Source of the DNA: SAR86 cluster bacterium
GTDB lineage: Bacteria; Pseudomonadota; Gammaproteobacteria; Pseudomonadales; Pseudohongiellaceae
Reading direction: 5' to 3'
DNA: 37,491 bases
NCBI GenBank assembly: GCA_002401885.1
Contig: NVUL01000020.1
Location: 1 to 37,491 of the forward strand
In this document: piece after piece, positions 1 to 7,449 of the stretch
Layout: each line of letters begins with the position of its first letter
Numbering within the stretch: position 1 is the stretch's first letter
Position numbers and translations under genes: made by a program
The notes under the pieces: model-generated
Seen by the model: only the letters and a program-made list of their open reading frames with translations
Told to the model about the DNA's origin: nothing
Database searches by the model: none

Positions 1-462
1 TCGTCTCCGGAATCAATTCTCTATGGGCTACACCATAACTTCTCAATTTGTCAGTTACGATCTTCCCCGGTTCACCCTGGTACCTATTGATTAACCGCTT
101 AATGAAGTGCTTTACGGCCTTCCCATCTCACCTCTTCTGGAGAAATACATCTACTACTTTACCGTCCTGATCAGCAGCTCTTCACAAATAATGTTGCTTG
201 CCCTGAATTCTCACGAAGGCCTCATCAATGAAAAATGTATCACCAAACCCTTGGTGGTTTCGTCTCAATCTTCGCGCATATTTCGTTCCAAATTTGTTGC
301 ACCACATACGGATTGCTTCATAGCTTAGGCGACACCCCGCTTTGCCAGTAAATCCTCGATATCTCGGTGACTGAGATTGAATCAATAATGGAGCCAGACA
401 GCTTGTTGGATAATTTCAGGCGGAAATCGGTGTCGTTTATACATTGCTTTTGATGAATTCAT
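1..462 (-). pseudogene. Decayed IS6-family transposase (partial)
   Basis: Read on the minus strand from an ATG at 462, the translation follows an IS6/IS26-type DDE transposase: the N-terminal segment with FPPEII and SHRDIEDLLAKRG, then SYEAIRMWCNKFG, then the first catalytic Asp in GDTFFIDEAFVRI, then QDGKVVDV and KHFIKRLI. The frame is broken by a TGA after LHY, a one-base frameshift around RGVA/RLSYE, a TGA where IS6 proteins have Trp of HYLWRA, and another TGA after FLQKR. The 3' part lies outside the window. It cannot make a working transposase. The three nonsense codons are each one C-to-T or G-to-A transition from the expected Arg or Trp codon, which points to old decay by drift. No terminal inverted repeat was recognised near 470-530. 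Confidence 0.85.
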
Positions 463-594
463 CGCCTTATTATCACTTAAGGCAAGTTAACTTGTCAGCA
501 CTATGTCGGGACCTGCTTTCCTGCTTATCCTGCATAAGTGCCCAGAAAGTATCGAGCTGAATTGAAACTAGTGTAAAGCCAGAGGGAATCTAGT

Positions 595-1191
595 ATGACT
601 GTCATAAATCAATTCAAAGACCTTAGGAAAGTCATGATTGCAATGCTTGGATATATTGCTTTTAGTAGCACGGCTTTCTCTGCCGAAGCCGCCAATCAGA
701 CAGCGACTCAAGAAACTGAAGGCAGCAATAGATCAGAAATTCGTGATATCGAAGAGATTACAGTTAGCATTCCACGCTCGTTTTACTCCTTTCGTTTTCA
801 ATTGAAGATTGCGAAAGAAAAGCTATACTCAACATACAACGACGCCAATGAAGATGATGACAATGATGTGAATTGCAGAAAAAGTGATTGGACACAAACA
901 CGTATCAATGAATTAATTTGTTGGCCTGTTTTTTTCGAAAAAATAGTTGCAGAAAACGCGCAGGATGCAACGATGGGTCTAGATATTCTGCTTACAGTTC
1001 CCCAACACAGGCGTAATGCAGATAGGGAGTTTGTGGCTCTCAGGGAAAATATTCAGAAAGTTGCTTTTGAAAATCCTTCTGTCGCGAAAGCGCTAGTTGA
1101 ATTTGATGTGCTTGAGAAAACCTATTTACAGAGGCGAGCAGAGTGCATGGAAAAGCCTGCGTTTCTATTCATATTTCGGAGATGTCCCTAA
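595..1191 (+). CDS. Secreted protein of unknown function with a TonB-box-like motif
   Basis: A 198-residue protein with a signal peptide: a basic start, a hydrophobic stretch at about residues 13-28, and an Ala-rich cleavage region near FSAEA. A purine-rich ribosome site (AGAGGGAA) lies about 8 bases before the ATG. After the signal comes a polar linker and the motif RDIEEITVSIPRS, which resembles the start of TonB-receptor plug regions (EEIVVTG), but no barrel follows. Next is an alpha-helical region with an acidic patch (NDANEDDDNDVNC), scattered Cys residues and a charged C-terminus. I do not recognise a functional domain. The gene stands alone between a transposase relic and the convergent HAD phosphatase. 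The product is probably periplasmic. Confidence 0.7.
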   Translation: MTVINQFKDLRKVMIAMLGYIAFSSTAFSAEAANQTATQETEGSNRSEIRDIEEITVSIPRSFYSFRFQLKIAKEKLYSTYNDANEDDDNDVNCRKSDWTQTRINELICWPVFFEKIVAENAQDATMGLDILLTVPQHRRNADREFVALRENIQKVAFENPSVAKALVEFDVLEKTYLQRRAECMEKPAFLFIFRRCP

Positions 1192-1276
1192 TTGAAGGAA
1201 TGGGGACAGATTTATTTGTTGGCAAACGCTGCTGCTTCAGTTCGAAAAATAAACCTGCCCCTTTAATTCAAACTTG

Positions 1277-2068
1277 TCAGTCTCCGCCACACAGACCCAG
1301 GAAATCTGGCAGGCATGCTATGGAGTCGATAATGGCATCGGGCACTACGCCACTACTCTCCACCAGCTCCTCTCTATACTTACCAGTCCTAACCAGGACT
1401 CCAGATAAGCCTGCACTCTGGCCACCACCGACATCATTTTCGATGTCGTCACCAACGAGAATCACCTTACCAGTCAAATTCGGCAACGAATCCCTGGCCA
1501 GATTAAAAAACTCGGTCGCTGGCTTGCCAATTATCACCGCCTGTTTACCTGACACAAATTCCAAGCCTGCTACAAACGCACCAATGTCCATGCGCAATCC
1601 TTCTTCTGTTTGCCAGAATCTGTTCTTGTGCATGGCTATAAGTGTTGCGCCATTCATCAACTCATTAAACACCGCGTTCAGTAATTCATAGTCCCAGGCG
1701 GCACCGATGTCGCCGACTACTACGAAATCTACCTGCTTGCGTTGTTGATCGAATTCGAGAAATTCGGCTTTCGCCGCATCACCTACTAACAAGTGAATGC
1801 TGGCTGCATCCTGCTTGCGAAGATAATCTCTAGTCGCACTAACAGCGCTAAATATTTCTTCCTCTTCGATATCAAACTGCATCGCCCGAAGCTTGAGCGC
1901 TATATCATTGGCAGTCTTGGTAGAGGTATTGGTTATGAAGCGGCAGGGAATACCCTTTGTCTTGATTGTTTCAAGCGCGGCTATCGCGCCGGGCACTACC
2001 TGATCGCCGATGTACAGCACGCCATCAAGATCGAAAAGTATCCCAGCGAGAGATTGAGAAGAACACAT
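1277..2068 (-). CDS. HAD-superfamily phosphatase, subfamily IIA (NagD/LHPP-like)
   Basis: A 263-residue cytosolic hydrolase. Motif I is FDLDGVLYIGD at residues 12-22, with the nucleophile Asp13 and the acid/base Asp15. Motif II is the FITNTSTK segment near residue 45. Motif III is the Lys of IIGKPA, and motif IV is GDDIENDVGG near residue 206, which binds magnesium. The alpha/beta cap between motifs II and III, and the total length, fit HAD subfamily IIA, whose members include NagD, PNPase-like and LHPP phosphatases. The closest resemblance is to the LHPP/HDHD2 group; the substrate cannot be read from sequence. It is transcribed divergently from the MFS gene at 2215, with about 146 bases of shared upstream DNA. 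Confidence 0.85.
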   Translation of the reverse strand: MCSSQSLAGILFDLDGVLYIGDQVVPGAIAALETIKTKGIPCRFITNTSTKTANDIALKLRAMQFDIEEEEIFSAVSATRDYLRKQDAASIHLLVGDAAKAEFLEFDQQRKQVDFVVVGDIGAAWDYELLNAVFNELMNGATLIAMHKNRFWQTEEGLRMDIGAFVAGLEFVSGKQAVIIGKPATEFFNLARDSLPNLTGKVILVGDDIENDVGGGQSAGLSGVLVRTGKYREELVESSGVVPDAIIDSIACLPDFLGLCGGD

Positions 2069-2163
2069 AGGTCACCCCGACTCAGTGTTCTACTTCATGC
2101 ATGCTCTGTCAATGTGAAAAACGCAGAGGCACTAACAAGGTGACCCACTTAAGTCGCTCTGGA

Positions 2164-2195
2164 CAGTAACGTGTCAGTAGCTGTCAGTAACGTTG
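2164..2195 (+). promoter_or_regulatory. Direct repeat upstream of the MFS gene, sharing a motif with the pqqA promoter
   Basis: CAGTAACGT occurs at 2164-2172 and again at 2185-2193, 21 bases apart, which is two helical turns. A related GTCAGTAG lies between them. The second copy extends to GTAACGTTG (2187-2195), and the same nine bases occur in the inverted repeat before pqqA (5850-5858). This looks like a regulator binding site shared by the MFS-peptidase unit and pqqA. No regulator gene is seen nearby. Confidence 0.4.
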
Positions 2196-2214
2196 GGAGT
2201 GTTGCAAGACAGCC

Positions 2215-3648
2215 ATGACCCTGTATCCTAGCGCTAAAGTACAACAATCGCAGGCTATGCCCCCAATCGAGCCCTATACCTCTTTACAGAAATCCGTGCT
2301 GGTCATGGTGCTGTTAAATGCACTCTCAGTTCCCATTATGCTGTCGTCAGTCAATGTGGCCTTGCCCCATATTGCTGCAGATCTTCAGCTTTCAGCGCTC
2401 AGTGTAAGCTGGATACCCACTGCCTTTTTAATGGCTAGCGCGATGTTTATTCTAGTCTTCGGTCGCCTTGCAGACATGTTCGGCCGTAAAAGAATATTTC
2501 TACTAGGCGCCGTGTCTGTAGTATTGGCATCGTTTCTCGCCGCGGCAGCGACGGGTGCGAACAGCCTGCTTGGCGCTCGGTTTTTACAAGGCGTCGGTGC
2601 CGCCATGCTCTACGCAACGCAGATGGCCATTGTATCTTCGGTGTTTCCCGTGGCGACTCGCGGGCGCGTAATCGGTCTCGTAATTTCGTTCATCTATATC
2701 GGTTTAGCCAGCGGCCCATTACTCGGCGGAATCATCGTCGAACAGTTTGGTTGGAGAATAAACTTCCTTCTACAAATCCCGTTGGCCATTCTGGTTCTCT
2801 TCATCGGGATATACAAAGTAGAAGGCGACTGGGCGGCAGATGAAAGAGGTTCGTTCGATTATCCCGGAGCGCTGACTTATTGCTTGGCGATATTCACTGT
2901 CTGCATCGGGGTCTCATTCCTGCCCAGCTCAAGCAGTTATTTACTAATAGCAGCTGGACTTATTGGCGTCGGAATTTTCTTTCAGCAGGCCAGATCAAGC
3001 AAGCACCCGCTTATGGATGTGAAGCTCTTCTTCGCTAATAGAACTTTCACTTTTTCCTGTCTTGCTTCTCTCATTATGTACAGCGCAACCTTCATGAACG
3101 TTGTCTTGCTGAGCTTATACCTGCAATACCTTAAAGGCTTATCGCCAACGGCAGCAGGGCTGATAATGATGGTTCAGCCACTCACAATGGCAATTTTTTC
3201 ACCACTAATGGGAAGACTTTCGGACAACACTGAGCCCCGAATTCTTTCGTCTGCCGGAATGGGTATCACCGCTGTTGGACTCGTGCTGTTAGCCATGTTG
3301 AACAGCGATTCTCAAACCTCCAGTATCGTGATGGCGCTGGTGGTGACCGGGCTCGGATTTAGCCTGTTCTCTTCGCCCAATGTGAACGCCATAATGAGCT
3401 CAGTGTCTCGAAAACATCTGGGTTCCGCTGCTGCCGCCGTGTCGACAACGCGCATACTTGGCCAGCTGTCGAGCATGGTATTAGTGACGCTGGTGATGGC
3501 TCTCAATTTTGGCGCCGCCCAAATCGAGCCCTCTAGCTATTCTGAATTAGAAAAGACTATCAGTTTTAGCTTTTATTTGGCCGCTGCTATTTGCTTGCCC
3601 GGGCTTCTGTTGTCGGCAGTACGTGGAACAATTCACTCGACGGAATAG
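2215..3648 (+). CDS. MFS drug/metabolite exporter, DHA2 (EmrB/QacA) type
   Basis: A 477-residue inner-membrane protein with about 14 hydrophobic segments. The first helix ends in SSVNVALPHIAADLQL, characteristic of the DHA2 family. Motif A is GRLADMFGRKR at about residues 83-93. Motif C-like Gly-rich sequence (GLASGPLLGGIIVEQFGW) follows at about 163-180. These families export substrates by proton antiport. The stop codon is only 6 bases before the S9 peptidase start, so the two are almost certainly co-transcribed, and the unit lies just upstream of pqqA. A role in exporting PQQ or a PqqA-derived peptide is inference from position only. No strong Shine-Dalgarno precedes the ATG; an in-frame ATG 14 codons later is an alternative start. 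Confidence 0.88.
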   Translation: MTLYPSAKVQQSQAMPPIEPYTSLQKSVLVMVLLNALSVPIMLSSVNVALPHIAADLQLSALSVSWIPTAFLMASAMFILVFGRLADMFGRKRIFLLGAVSVVLASFLAAAATGANSLLGARFLQGVGAAMLYATQMAIVSSVFPVATRGRVIGLVISFIYIGLASGPLLGGIIVEQFGWRINFLLQIPLAILVLFIGIYKVEGDWAADERGSFDYPGALTYCLAIFTVCIGVSFLPSSSSYLLIAAGLIGVGIFFQQARSSKHPLMDVKLFFANRTFTFSCLASLIMYSATFMNVVLLSLYLQYLKGLSPTAAGLIMMVQPLTMAIFSPLMGRLSDNTEPRILSSAGMGITAVGLVLLAMLNSDSQTSSIVMALVVTGLGFSLFSSPNVNAIMSSVSRKHLGSAAAAVSTTRILGQLSSMVLVTLVMALNFGAAQIEPSSYSELEKTISFSFYLAAAICLPGLLLSAVRGTIHSTE

Positions 3649-3654
3649 AGATCG

Positions 3655-5664
3655 ATGACTAGAAAAATGGAGCAGAGTTACGGTTGTTGGTCTTCGCCTC
3701 TTACCGCGGAGAGCGTCAGTCTCGATTCAGGGGACATGAATTTCTTGCGAGCAGACTCCAACGGTGTTTGTTTCATTAACTCTGTAAATGGCGAAAAAGA
3801 CAAGCAAGCAGTTTGGCACTTATCCTCAAACGGGGAGCTCAATCGGCTTACGCCAACAGGCTTCAATGTTAGAAGTCGAGTACATGAGTATGGCGGCGCC
3901 CCTTACTGCGTTCATGGCAATACTCTGTGGTTCTGCAACCTCATCGATCAGGCAATCTATAGGCAAGAGCTCAGCACCGACAACATTCCACTACCAGATT
4001 CTTCAGCCGAACCTAAGCCACTTACGCCAGTTGAGCCGGCGTTAGCATGTAAGCTTCGATACGTAGATTTCCTGATTGACCCAAGTTTCAATCGACTGAT
4101 CTGTGTTCGTGAAGATCACCGCCTCTCAGATCCAGACAACTTTGATGCCAATAGCATCATCAATGCCTTGGTCTCAATAGACCTAGAAACGGGAGGTGAA
4201 GGTGAGATCTTATACGCGGGGTCCGACTTCGTTTCATCGCCAAGACTTTCGCCTGATGGTAAGACATTAGTTTGGCAGACTTGGTCACATCCGAATATGC
4301 CGTGGGACAATACTGAGATCAGACTTGCCAATTTCGACGATGCAGGTAAGTTGGTAAATATCAGACAAATCCATCAACCGAAAAACGGCTCGCTGGTCCA
4401 ACCTGAGTTCGACAGGAAGGGTCAGTTAGTTTTCATTGCCGATTGGTCTGACTGGTGGAATTTGTACCGAGTTTGTGTCGACGAACTAGAGACCACTTGC
4501 AAGGCTGAAATCATCCTGCCGCTAAAGGCAGACTTCGCTCCCCCCCAATGGCTGCTCGGCCACCGCAACTACGTACTATTAGACGATGGATCAATACTGG
4601 CGAGTTATACTCAGGATAACGAATGGCATTTAGGGTTGCTGCGAAACAGTTCAGGCGACAGTTGGAAAATACAACACATCGCGGATGGGTACGGACAAAT
4701 TGAGAATATATGCAGTAATGCTGACGCTATATTTTTCTCTGCTGCGACCCCAATTCAGGAAAATGCCATTCACCGCTTGCAGTTAGAAGGGAGAACAATA
4801 TCCACTCACTTTTCTATTAAACGAATTTCGTTAAGTGGAGATACTAAGGCAGACACGTCGGGATTTTCGCAAGCCAGAACCCTTTGCTTCAGAACGGACA
4901 ACGATGACTTAGCGTATGGGAATTTCTATCCACCAACTAACTCACAATACACGGGTATAATCGATACACTGCCGCCGTTAATAGTCAGTGTGCATGGCGG
5001 CCCCACAAGTAGTGCCAAGATTTCTTTAAATCTGAAGTTACAATACTGGACGAGCCGAGGCTTCGCGGTCATCGATCTCAATCACCGCGGCAGCACCGGA
5101 TTCGGAAGAAAGTTTCGCCAGAGCCTTTATCCCAACTGGGGTCTCTTCGACCTTCAGGACATCGAATTTTGTGTGCGCCACCTCATCAATGAAGGACTGG
5201 TAGATCCCGAGAAAATTGCCATCCGTGGCGGCAGCGCAGGAGGTTACTCCGTAATGGCTGCTCTAAGTCACAGCGATCTGTTTGCCGCTGGTGCCAGCTA
5301 CTATGGCATCAGTGATCTGGAAGTTTTAACACAGGGAACCCATAAATTTGAGTCTCGTTACCTCGATCAGCTTATCGGGCCCTACCCGGAAGCTCGGGAT
5401 GTCTATCTGGCACGATCTCCAATCTACAACATCGACAAAATCACCGCCCCGCTGCTGCTATTGCAAGGCAAGGACGACAAGGTCGTTCCTCCCGATCAAG
5501 CAGAAGGAATTCGCAATAAATTGAAAAAGAAAGGTGTCGATGTACGCTATATCGCCTTCGAGGGTGAGGGTCATGGCTTCAGACAACTGCAAAATCAGGT
5601 GTTGGCACTCGAAACCGAGCTCAGCTTCTATCAAGAATCACTAAAACTAAGCAGCGCCAGCTAG
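3655..5664 (+). CDS. S9 family (prolyl oligopeptidase-type) serine peptidase, PqqM-like by context
   Basis: A 669-residue protein with an N-terminal beta-propeller (about 1-400) and a C-terminal alpha/beta hydrolase domain. The catalytic triad is visible: Ser527 in RGGSAGGYS, Asp608 in GKDDKVVPP, His640 in GEGHGF. VSVHGGPTS near residue 445 is the typical HGGP oxyanion-region motif of acylaminoacyl-peptidase/DPP-like S9 enzymes. There is no signal peptide, so it is probably cytosolic. It sits immediately upstream of pqqA. Some Pseudomonas pqq clusters also carry an S9 peptidase gene (called pqqM), so it may help trim PqqA or degrade its remnants; no M16 PqqF-like protease gene is present here. 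That job is inference. It follows the MFS gene by 6 bases. Confidence 0.88.
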   Translation: MTRKMEQSYGCWSSPLTAESVSLDSGDMNFLRADSNGVCFINSVNGEKDKQAVWHLSSNGELNRLTPTGFNVRSRVHEYGGAPYCVHGNTLWFCNLIDQAIYRQELSTDNIPLPDSSAEPKPLTPVEPALACKLRYVDFLIDPSFNRLICVREDHRLSDPDNFDANSIINALVSIDLETGGEGEILYAGSDFVSSPRLSPDGKTLVWQTWSHPNMPWDNTEIRLANFDDAGKLVNIRQIHQPKNGSLVQPEFDRKGQLVFIADWSDWWNLYRVCVDELETTCKAEIILPLKADFAPPQWLLGHRNYVLLDDGSILASYTQDNEWHLGLLRNSSGDSWKIQHIADGYGQIENICSNADAIFFSAATPIQENAIHRLQLEGRTISTHFSIKRISLSGDTKADTSGFSQARTLCFRTDNDDLAYGNFYPPTNSQYTGIIDTLPPLIVSVHGGPTSSAKISLNLKLQYWTSRGFAVIDLNHRGSTGFGRKFRQSLYPNWGLFDLQDIEFCVRHLINEGLVDPEKIAIRGGSAGGYSVMAALSHSDLFAAGASYYGISDLEVLTQGTHKFESRYLDQLIGPYPEARDVYLARSPIYNIDKITAPLLLLQGKDDKVVPPDQAEGIRNKLKKKGVDVRYIAFEGEGHGFRQLQNQVLALETELSFYQESLKLSSAS

Positions 5665-5675
5665 AAAGGCTGGCG
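5655..5675 (+). terminator. Hairpin at the end of the peptidase gene
   Basis: CGCCAGC (5655-5661) pairs perfectly with GCTGGCG (5669-5675) around a 7-base loop, spanning the stop codon. No clean T-run follows directly, only a T-rich stretch about 20 bases later. It could protect the 3' end or act as a weak terminator before the pqqA promoter. Confidence 0.4.
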
Positions 5676-5849
5676 AGGATCTCTTGCGCTTCTAGTTAAG
5701 TTCTTTTAATTCAATCACTTAGTCAGTGACGTCGGCAGTCAGAGAGTCGCTGCAAGCGCCCCCATTTGGTGCGGCTTCAATTCATCGTAAAAATCCTGTC
5801 TATCTGTCCGAGGAGCGATAGTACTCATCTATGTTTTCTGCTAGTCTCG

Positions 5850-5886
5850 GTAACGTTGTAATGGATACAACGTTCAATTAATTGAA
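5850..5886 (+). promoter_or_regulatory. Perfect inverted repeats in the pqqA promoter region
   Basis: AACGTTGTA (5852-5860) and TACAACGTT (5866-5874) form a perfect 9-bp inverted repeat with a 5-base spacer. It overlaps by two bases a second perfect palindrome, TTCAATTAATTGAA (5873-5886). Both lie 24-58 bases before the pqqA ATG, where an operator would be expected. The half-site GTAACGTTG also occurs before the MFS gene at 2187. I could not assign -35 and -10 boxes with confidence. The stretch 5676-5849 holds no gene that I can see. Confidence 0.5.
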
Positions 5887-5909
5887 TATTTAGCTCGGAG
5901 ATTAACGGT

Positions 5910-5981
5910 ATGTGGACTAAACCTTCTTATCAAGATATGCGCCTTGGCTTTGAAATCACTATGTATTTCAAGACTCGCTAA
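5910..5981 (+). CDS. pqqA: PqqA, ribosomal peptide precursor of PQQ
   Basis: A 23-codon gene. The product starts [17 protein letters not shown] and ends MYFKTR. Its Glu15 and Tyr19 form the conserved E-x3-Y pair; these two side chains are cross-linked by PqqE and become the whole PQQ skeleton, while the rest of the peptide is discarded. The MWTKP start and the F-E-I-T-M-Y core match PqqA peptides. GGAG at 5897-5900 lies 9 bases before the ATG. It is followed by an intrinsic terminator before pqqB, so it can be expressed at higher levels than the enzymes, as expected for a substrate peptide. The location just upstream of pqqB confirms the call. Confidence 0.96.
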   Translation: MWTKPSYQDMRLGFEITMYFKTR

Positions 5982-6080
5982 ACGAAGGAAACTTCTTTTA
6001 ACGTGTAATGCTAAGTGAAATTGGCTTGTATTTAGCCCGCTAGAGCTTCTAGCATCGTTGAATCACTAGCTAGTTTGTAA

Positions 6081-6111
6081 AAGACGCCGGACTTAGTCTG
6101 GCGTTTTTTTT
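6081..6111 (+). terminator. Intrinsic terminator between pqqA and pqqB
   Basis: ACGCCGGAC (6084-6092) pairs with GTCTGGCGT (6096-6104) with one G-T pair and a 3-base loop; eight T residues follow (6104-6111). In other pqq operons, partial termination after pqqA keeps the peptide transcript more abundant than the downstream genes. No separate pqqB promoter was recognised in the 63 bases that follow. Confidence 0.85.
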
Positions 6112-6174
6112 GACCTATTTTTGGGTCAGCACAATGGCTACTTTCATCAATTCATCAGATCACGGTAACAATCC

Positions 6175-7089
6175 ATGTTTGTTAGAGTATTAGGATCAGC
6201 AGCGGGCGGTGGTTTCCCGCAGTGGAACTGCAATTGCCCCAATTGCCATGGCGTCCGCAACAAGACCATAAACGCCATTACAAGGACCCAGTCATCTATA
6301 GCCGTTAGTGCCGACGGCATCGATTGGGTGTTGTTTAACACCTCTCCCGACCTGCTTGCACAGCTTGCTGCATTTCCGACTTTGCAGCCTGCGCGTGCGA
6401 TCAGAGATACTGCGATCAAGGCCATTGTCTATATTGATAGTCAGATCGATCATACTACCGGCCTGTTAATGTTACGCGAAGGCTGTCCCCACCAAATCTA
6501 TTGCACCGATATGGTCTATGAAGACTTAACGACTGGCTTTCCCCTGTTTAGCATGCTGAAGCACTGGAATGGTGGAATTAATCGACATCCGATTCCTCTG
6601 GATGGCAGCAGTTTCAATATTGCGGGTATTAACGGTTTGAGCTTCACTGCCATCCCAGTTACCGGCAAGGCACCTCCCTATTCACCACACCGTAACGATG
6701 CCCATATAGGTGACAACATCGGCATTAAAGTGACTGATGAGAGTAGCGGCAAGAACCTTTTCTATTCGCCTGGCCTCGGCGATCTCACTGATCAAACACG
6801 ACAACTTATGAGCGAAGCTGACTGCCTGTTAGTGGACGGCACCTTTTGGCAAGAAGATGAGATGTTGACGACAGGTGTCGGCGACAAGCACGCCGCAGAC
6901 ATGGGACACCTACCACAGTCCGGCGAAAACGGTATGATCAATGTTTTGAAGGCCATGGACAAGCCCAGAAAGATCTTGATTCATATAAACAACACCAACC
7001 CCATACTCGATGAAGATTCTGAGCAACGTAAAATCCTGGCAAGTGAAGGAATCGAGGTATCATTTGACGGCATGGACGTAGAATTATAA
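6175..7089 (+). CDS. pqqB: PqqB, metallo-beta-lactamase-fold hydroxylase of PQQ biosynthesis
   Basis: A 304-residue protein of the usual PqqB length. It begins [19 protein letters not shown] and continues with the conserved [10 protein letters not shown] cluster (structural zinc site). [17 protein letters not shown] and [11 protein letters not shown] follow, and the C-terminal part has DMGHLPQSG and [10 protein letters not shown], all hallmarks of PqqB. The family has a metallo-beta-lactamase fold and is thought to oxidise the cross-linked Glu-Tyr intermediate before PqqC acts. It follows pqqA and its terminator, and precedes pqqD by 70 bases. In this cluster pqqC is not next but last. Confidence 0.97.
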   Translation: MFVRVLGSAAGGGFPQWNCNCPNCHGVRNKTINAITRTQSSIAVSADGIDWVLFNTSPDLLAQLAAFPTLQPARAIRDTAIKAIVYIDSQIDHTTGLLMLREGCPHQIYCTDMVYEDLTTGFPLFSMLKHWNGGINRHPIPLDGSSFNIAGINGLSFTAIPVTGKAPPYSPHRNDAHIGDNIGIKVTDESSGKNLFYSPGLGDLTDQTRQLMSEADCLLVDGTFWQEDEMLTTGVGDKHAADMGHLPQSGENGMINVLKAMDKPRKILIHINNTNPILDEDSEQRKILASEGIEVSFDGMDVEL

Positions 7090-7159
7090 GCCACCATTCA
7101 ATAAATCGCCCACATAAATAGCTAGATAGGTCGTAACCGAAGAGAAGCATTTATATACT

Positions 7160-7447
7160 ATGAGTGAATTTAACCTTGAGACCGCGTCATTCAAATTGAA
7201 CCCTCGATATCAATTTCAATGGGAAGAAGCACAACAATGCCATGTGCTTCTTTACCCCGAAGGTTTAATAAAATTAAGCGGCAGCGCGGCTGAAATTCTA
7301 CAGCGCTGCCAAGCGCCTACCACCACGGCCACACTTGTAAATGAACTCAATAAGGCTTTTCCTGGTGCTGAAGGCTTGACGGATGACGTCAACGAATTTC
7401 TAGCCGATGCTCAGCAGCAGGTTTGGATCGTGCAGGTGAGCGACTAA
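7160..7447 (+). CDS. pqqD: PqqD, PqqA-binding chaperone for PqqE
   Basis: A 95-residue winged-helix protein. FKLNPRYQFQWEEAQQCHVLLYPEGLIKLSGSA is split in the usual way: PRY..QWEEAQ..HVLLYPEG and KLSGSAAEIL are the PqqD signature. PqqD acts as a RiPP recognition element: it binds PqqA and presents it to the radical-SAM enzyme PqqE. The gene ends 2 bases before the pqqE ATG, and the pqqE ribosome site lies inside its last codons, so the two are translationally coupled. They stay separate here; in some bacteria PqqC and PqqD are fused. Confidence 0.96.
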   Translation: MSEFNLETASFKLNPRYQFQWEEAQQCHVLLYPEGLIKLSGSAAEILQRCQAPTTTATLVNELNKAFPGAEGLTDDVNEFLADAQQQVWIVQVSD

Positions 7448-7449
7448 AA

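Noticed and set aside
1143..1691. Open frame of 182 codons on the plus strand
   Set aside because: It lies antisense to the HAD phosphatase, whose motifs are complete, and the translation looks random.
7423..7449. TTG start for pqqE overlapping pqqD
   Set aside because: The ATG at 7450 has a good ribosome site and gives the normal PqqE N-terminus.
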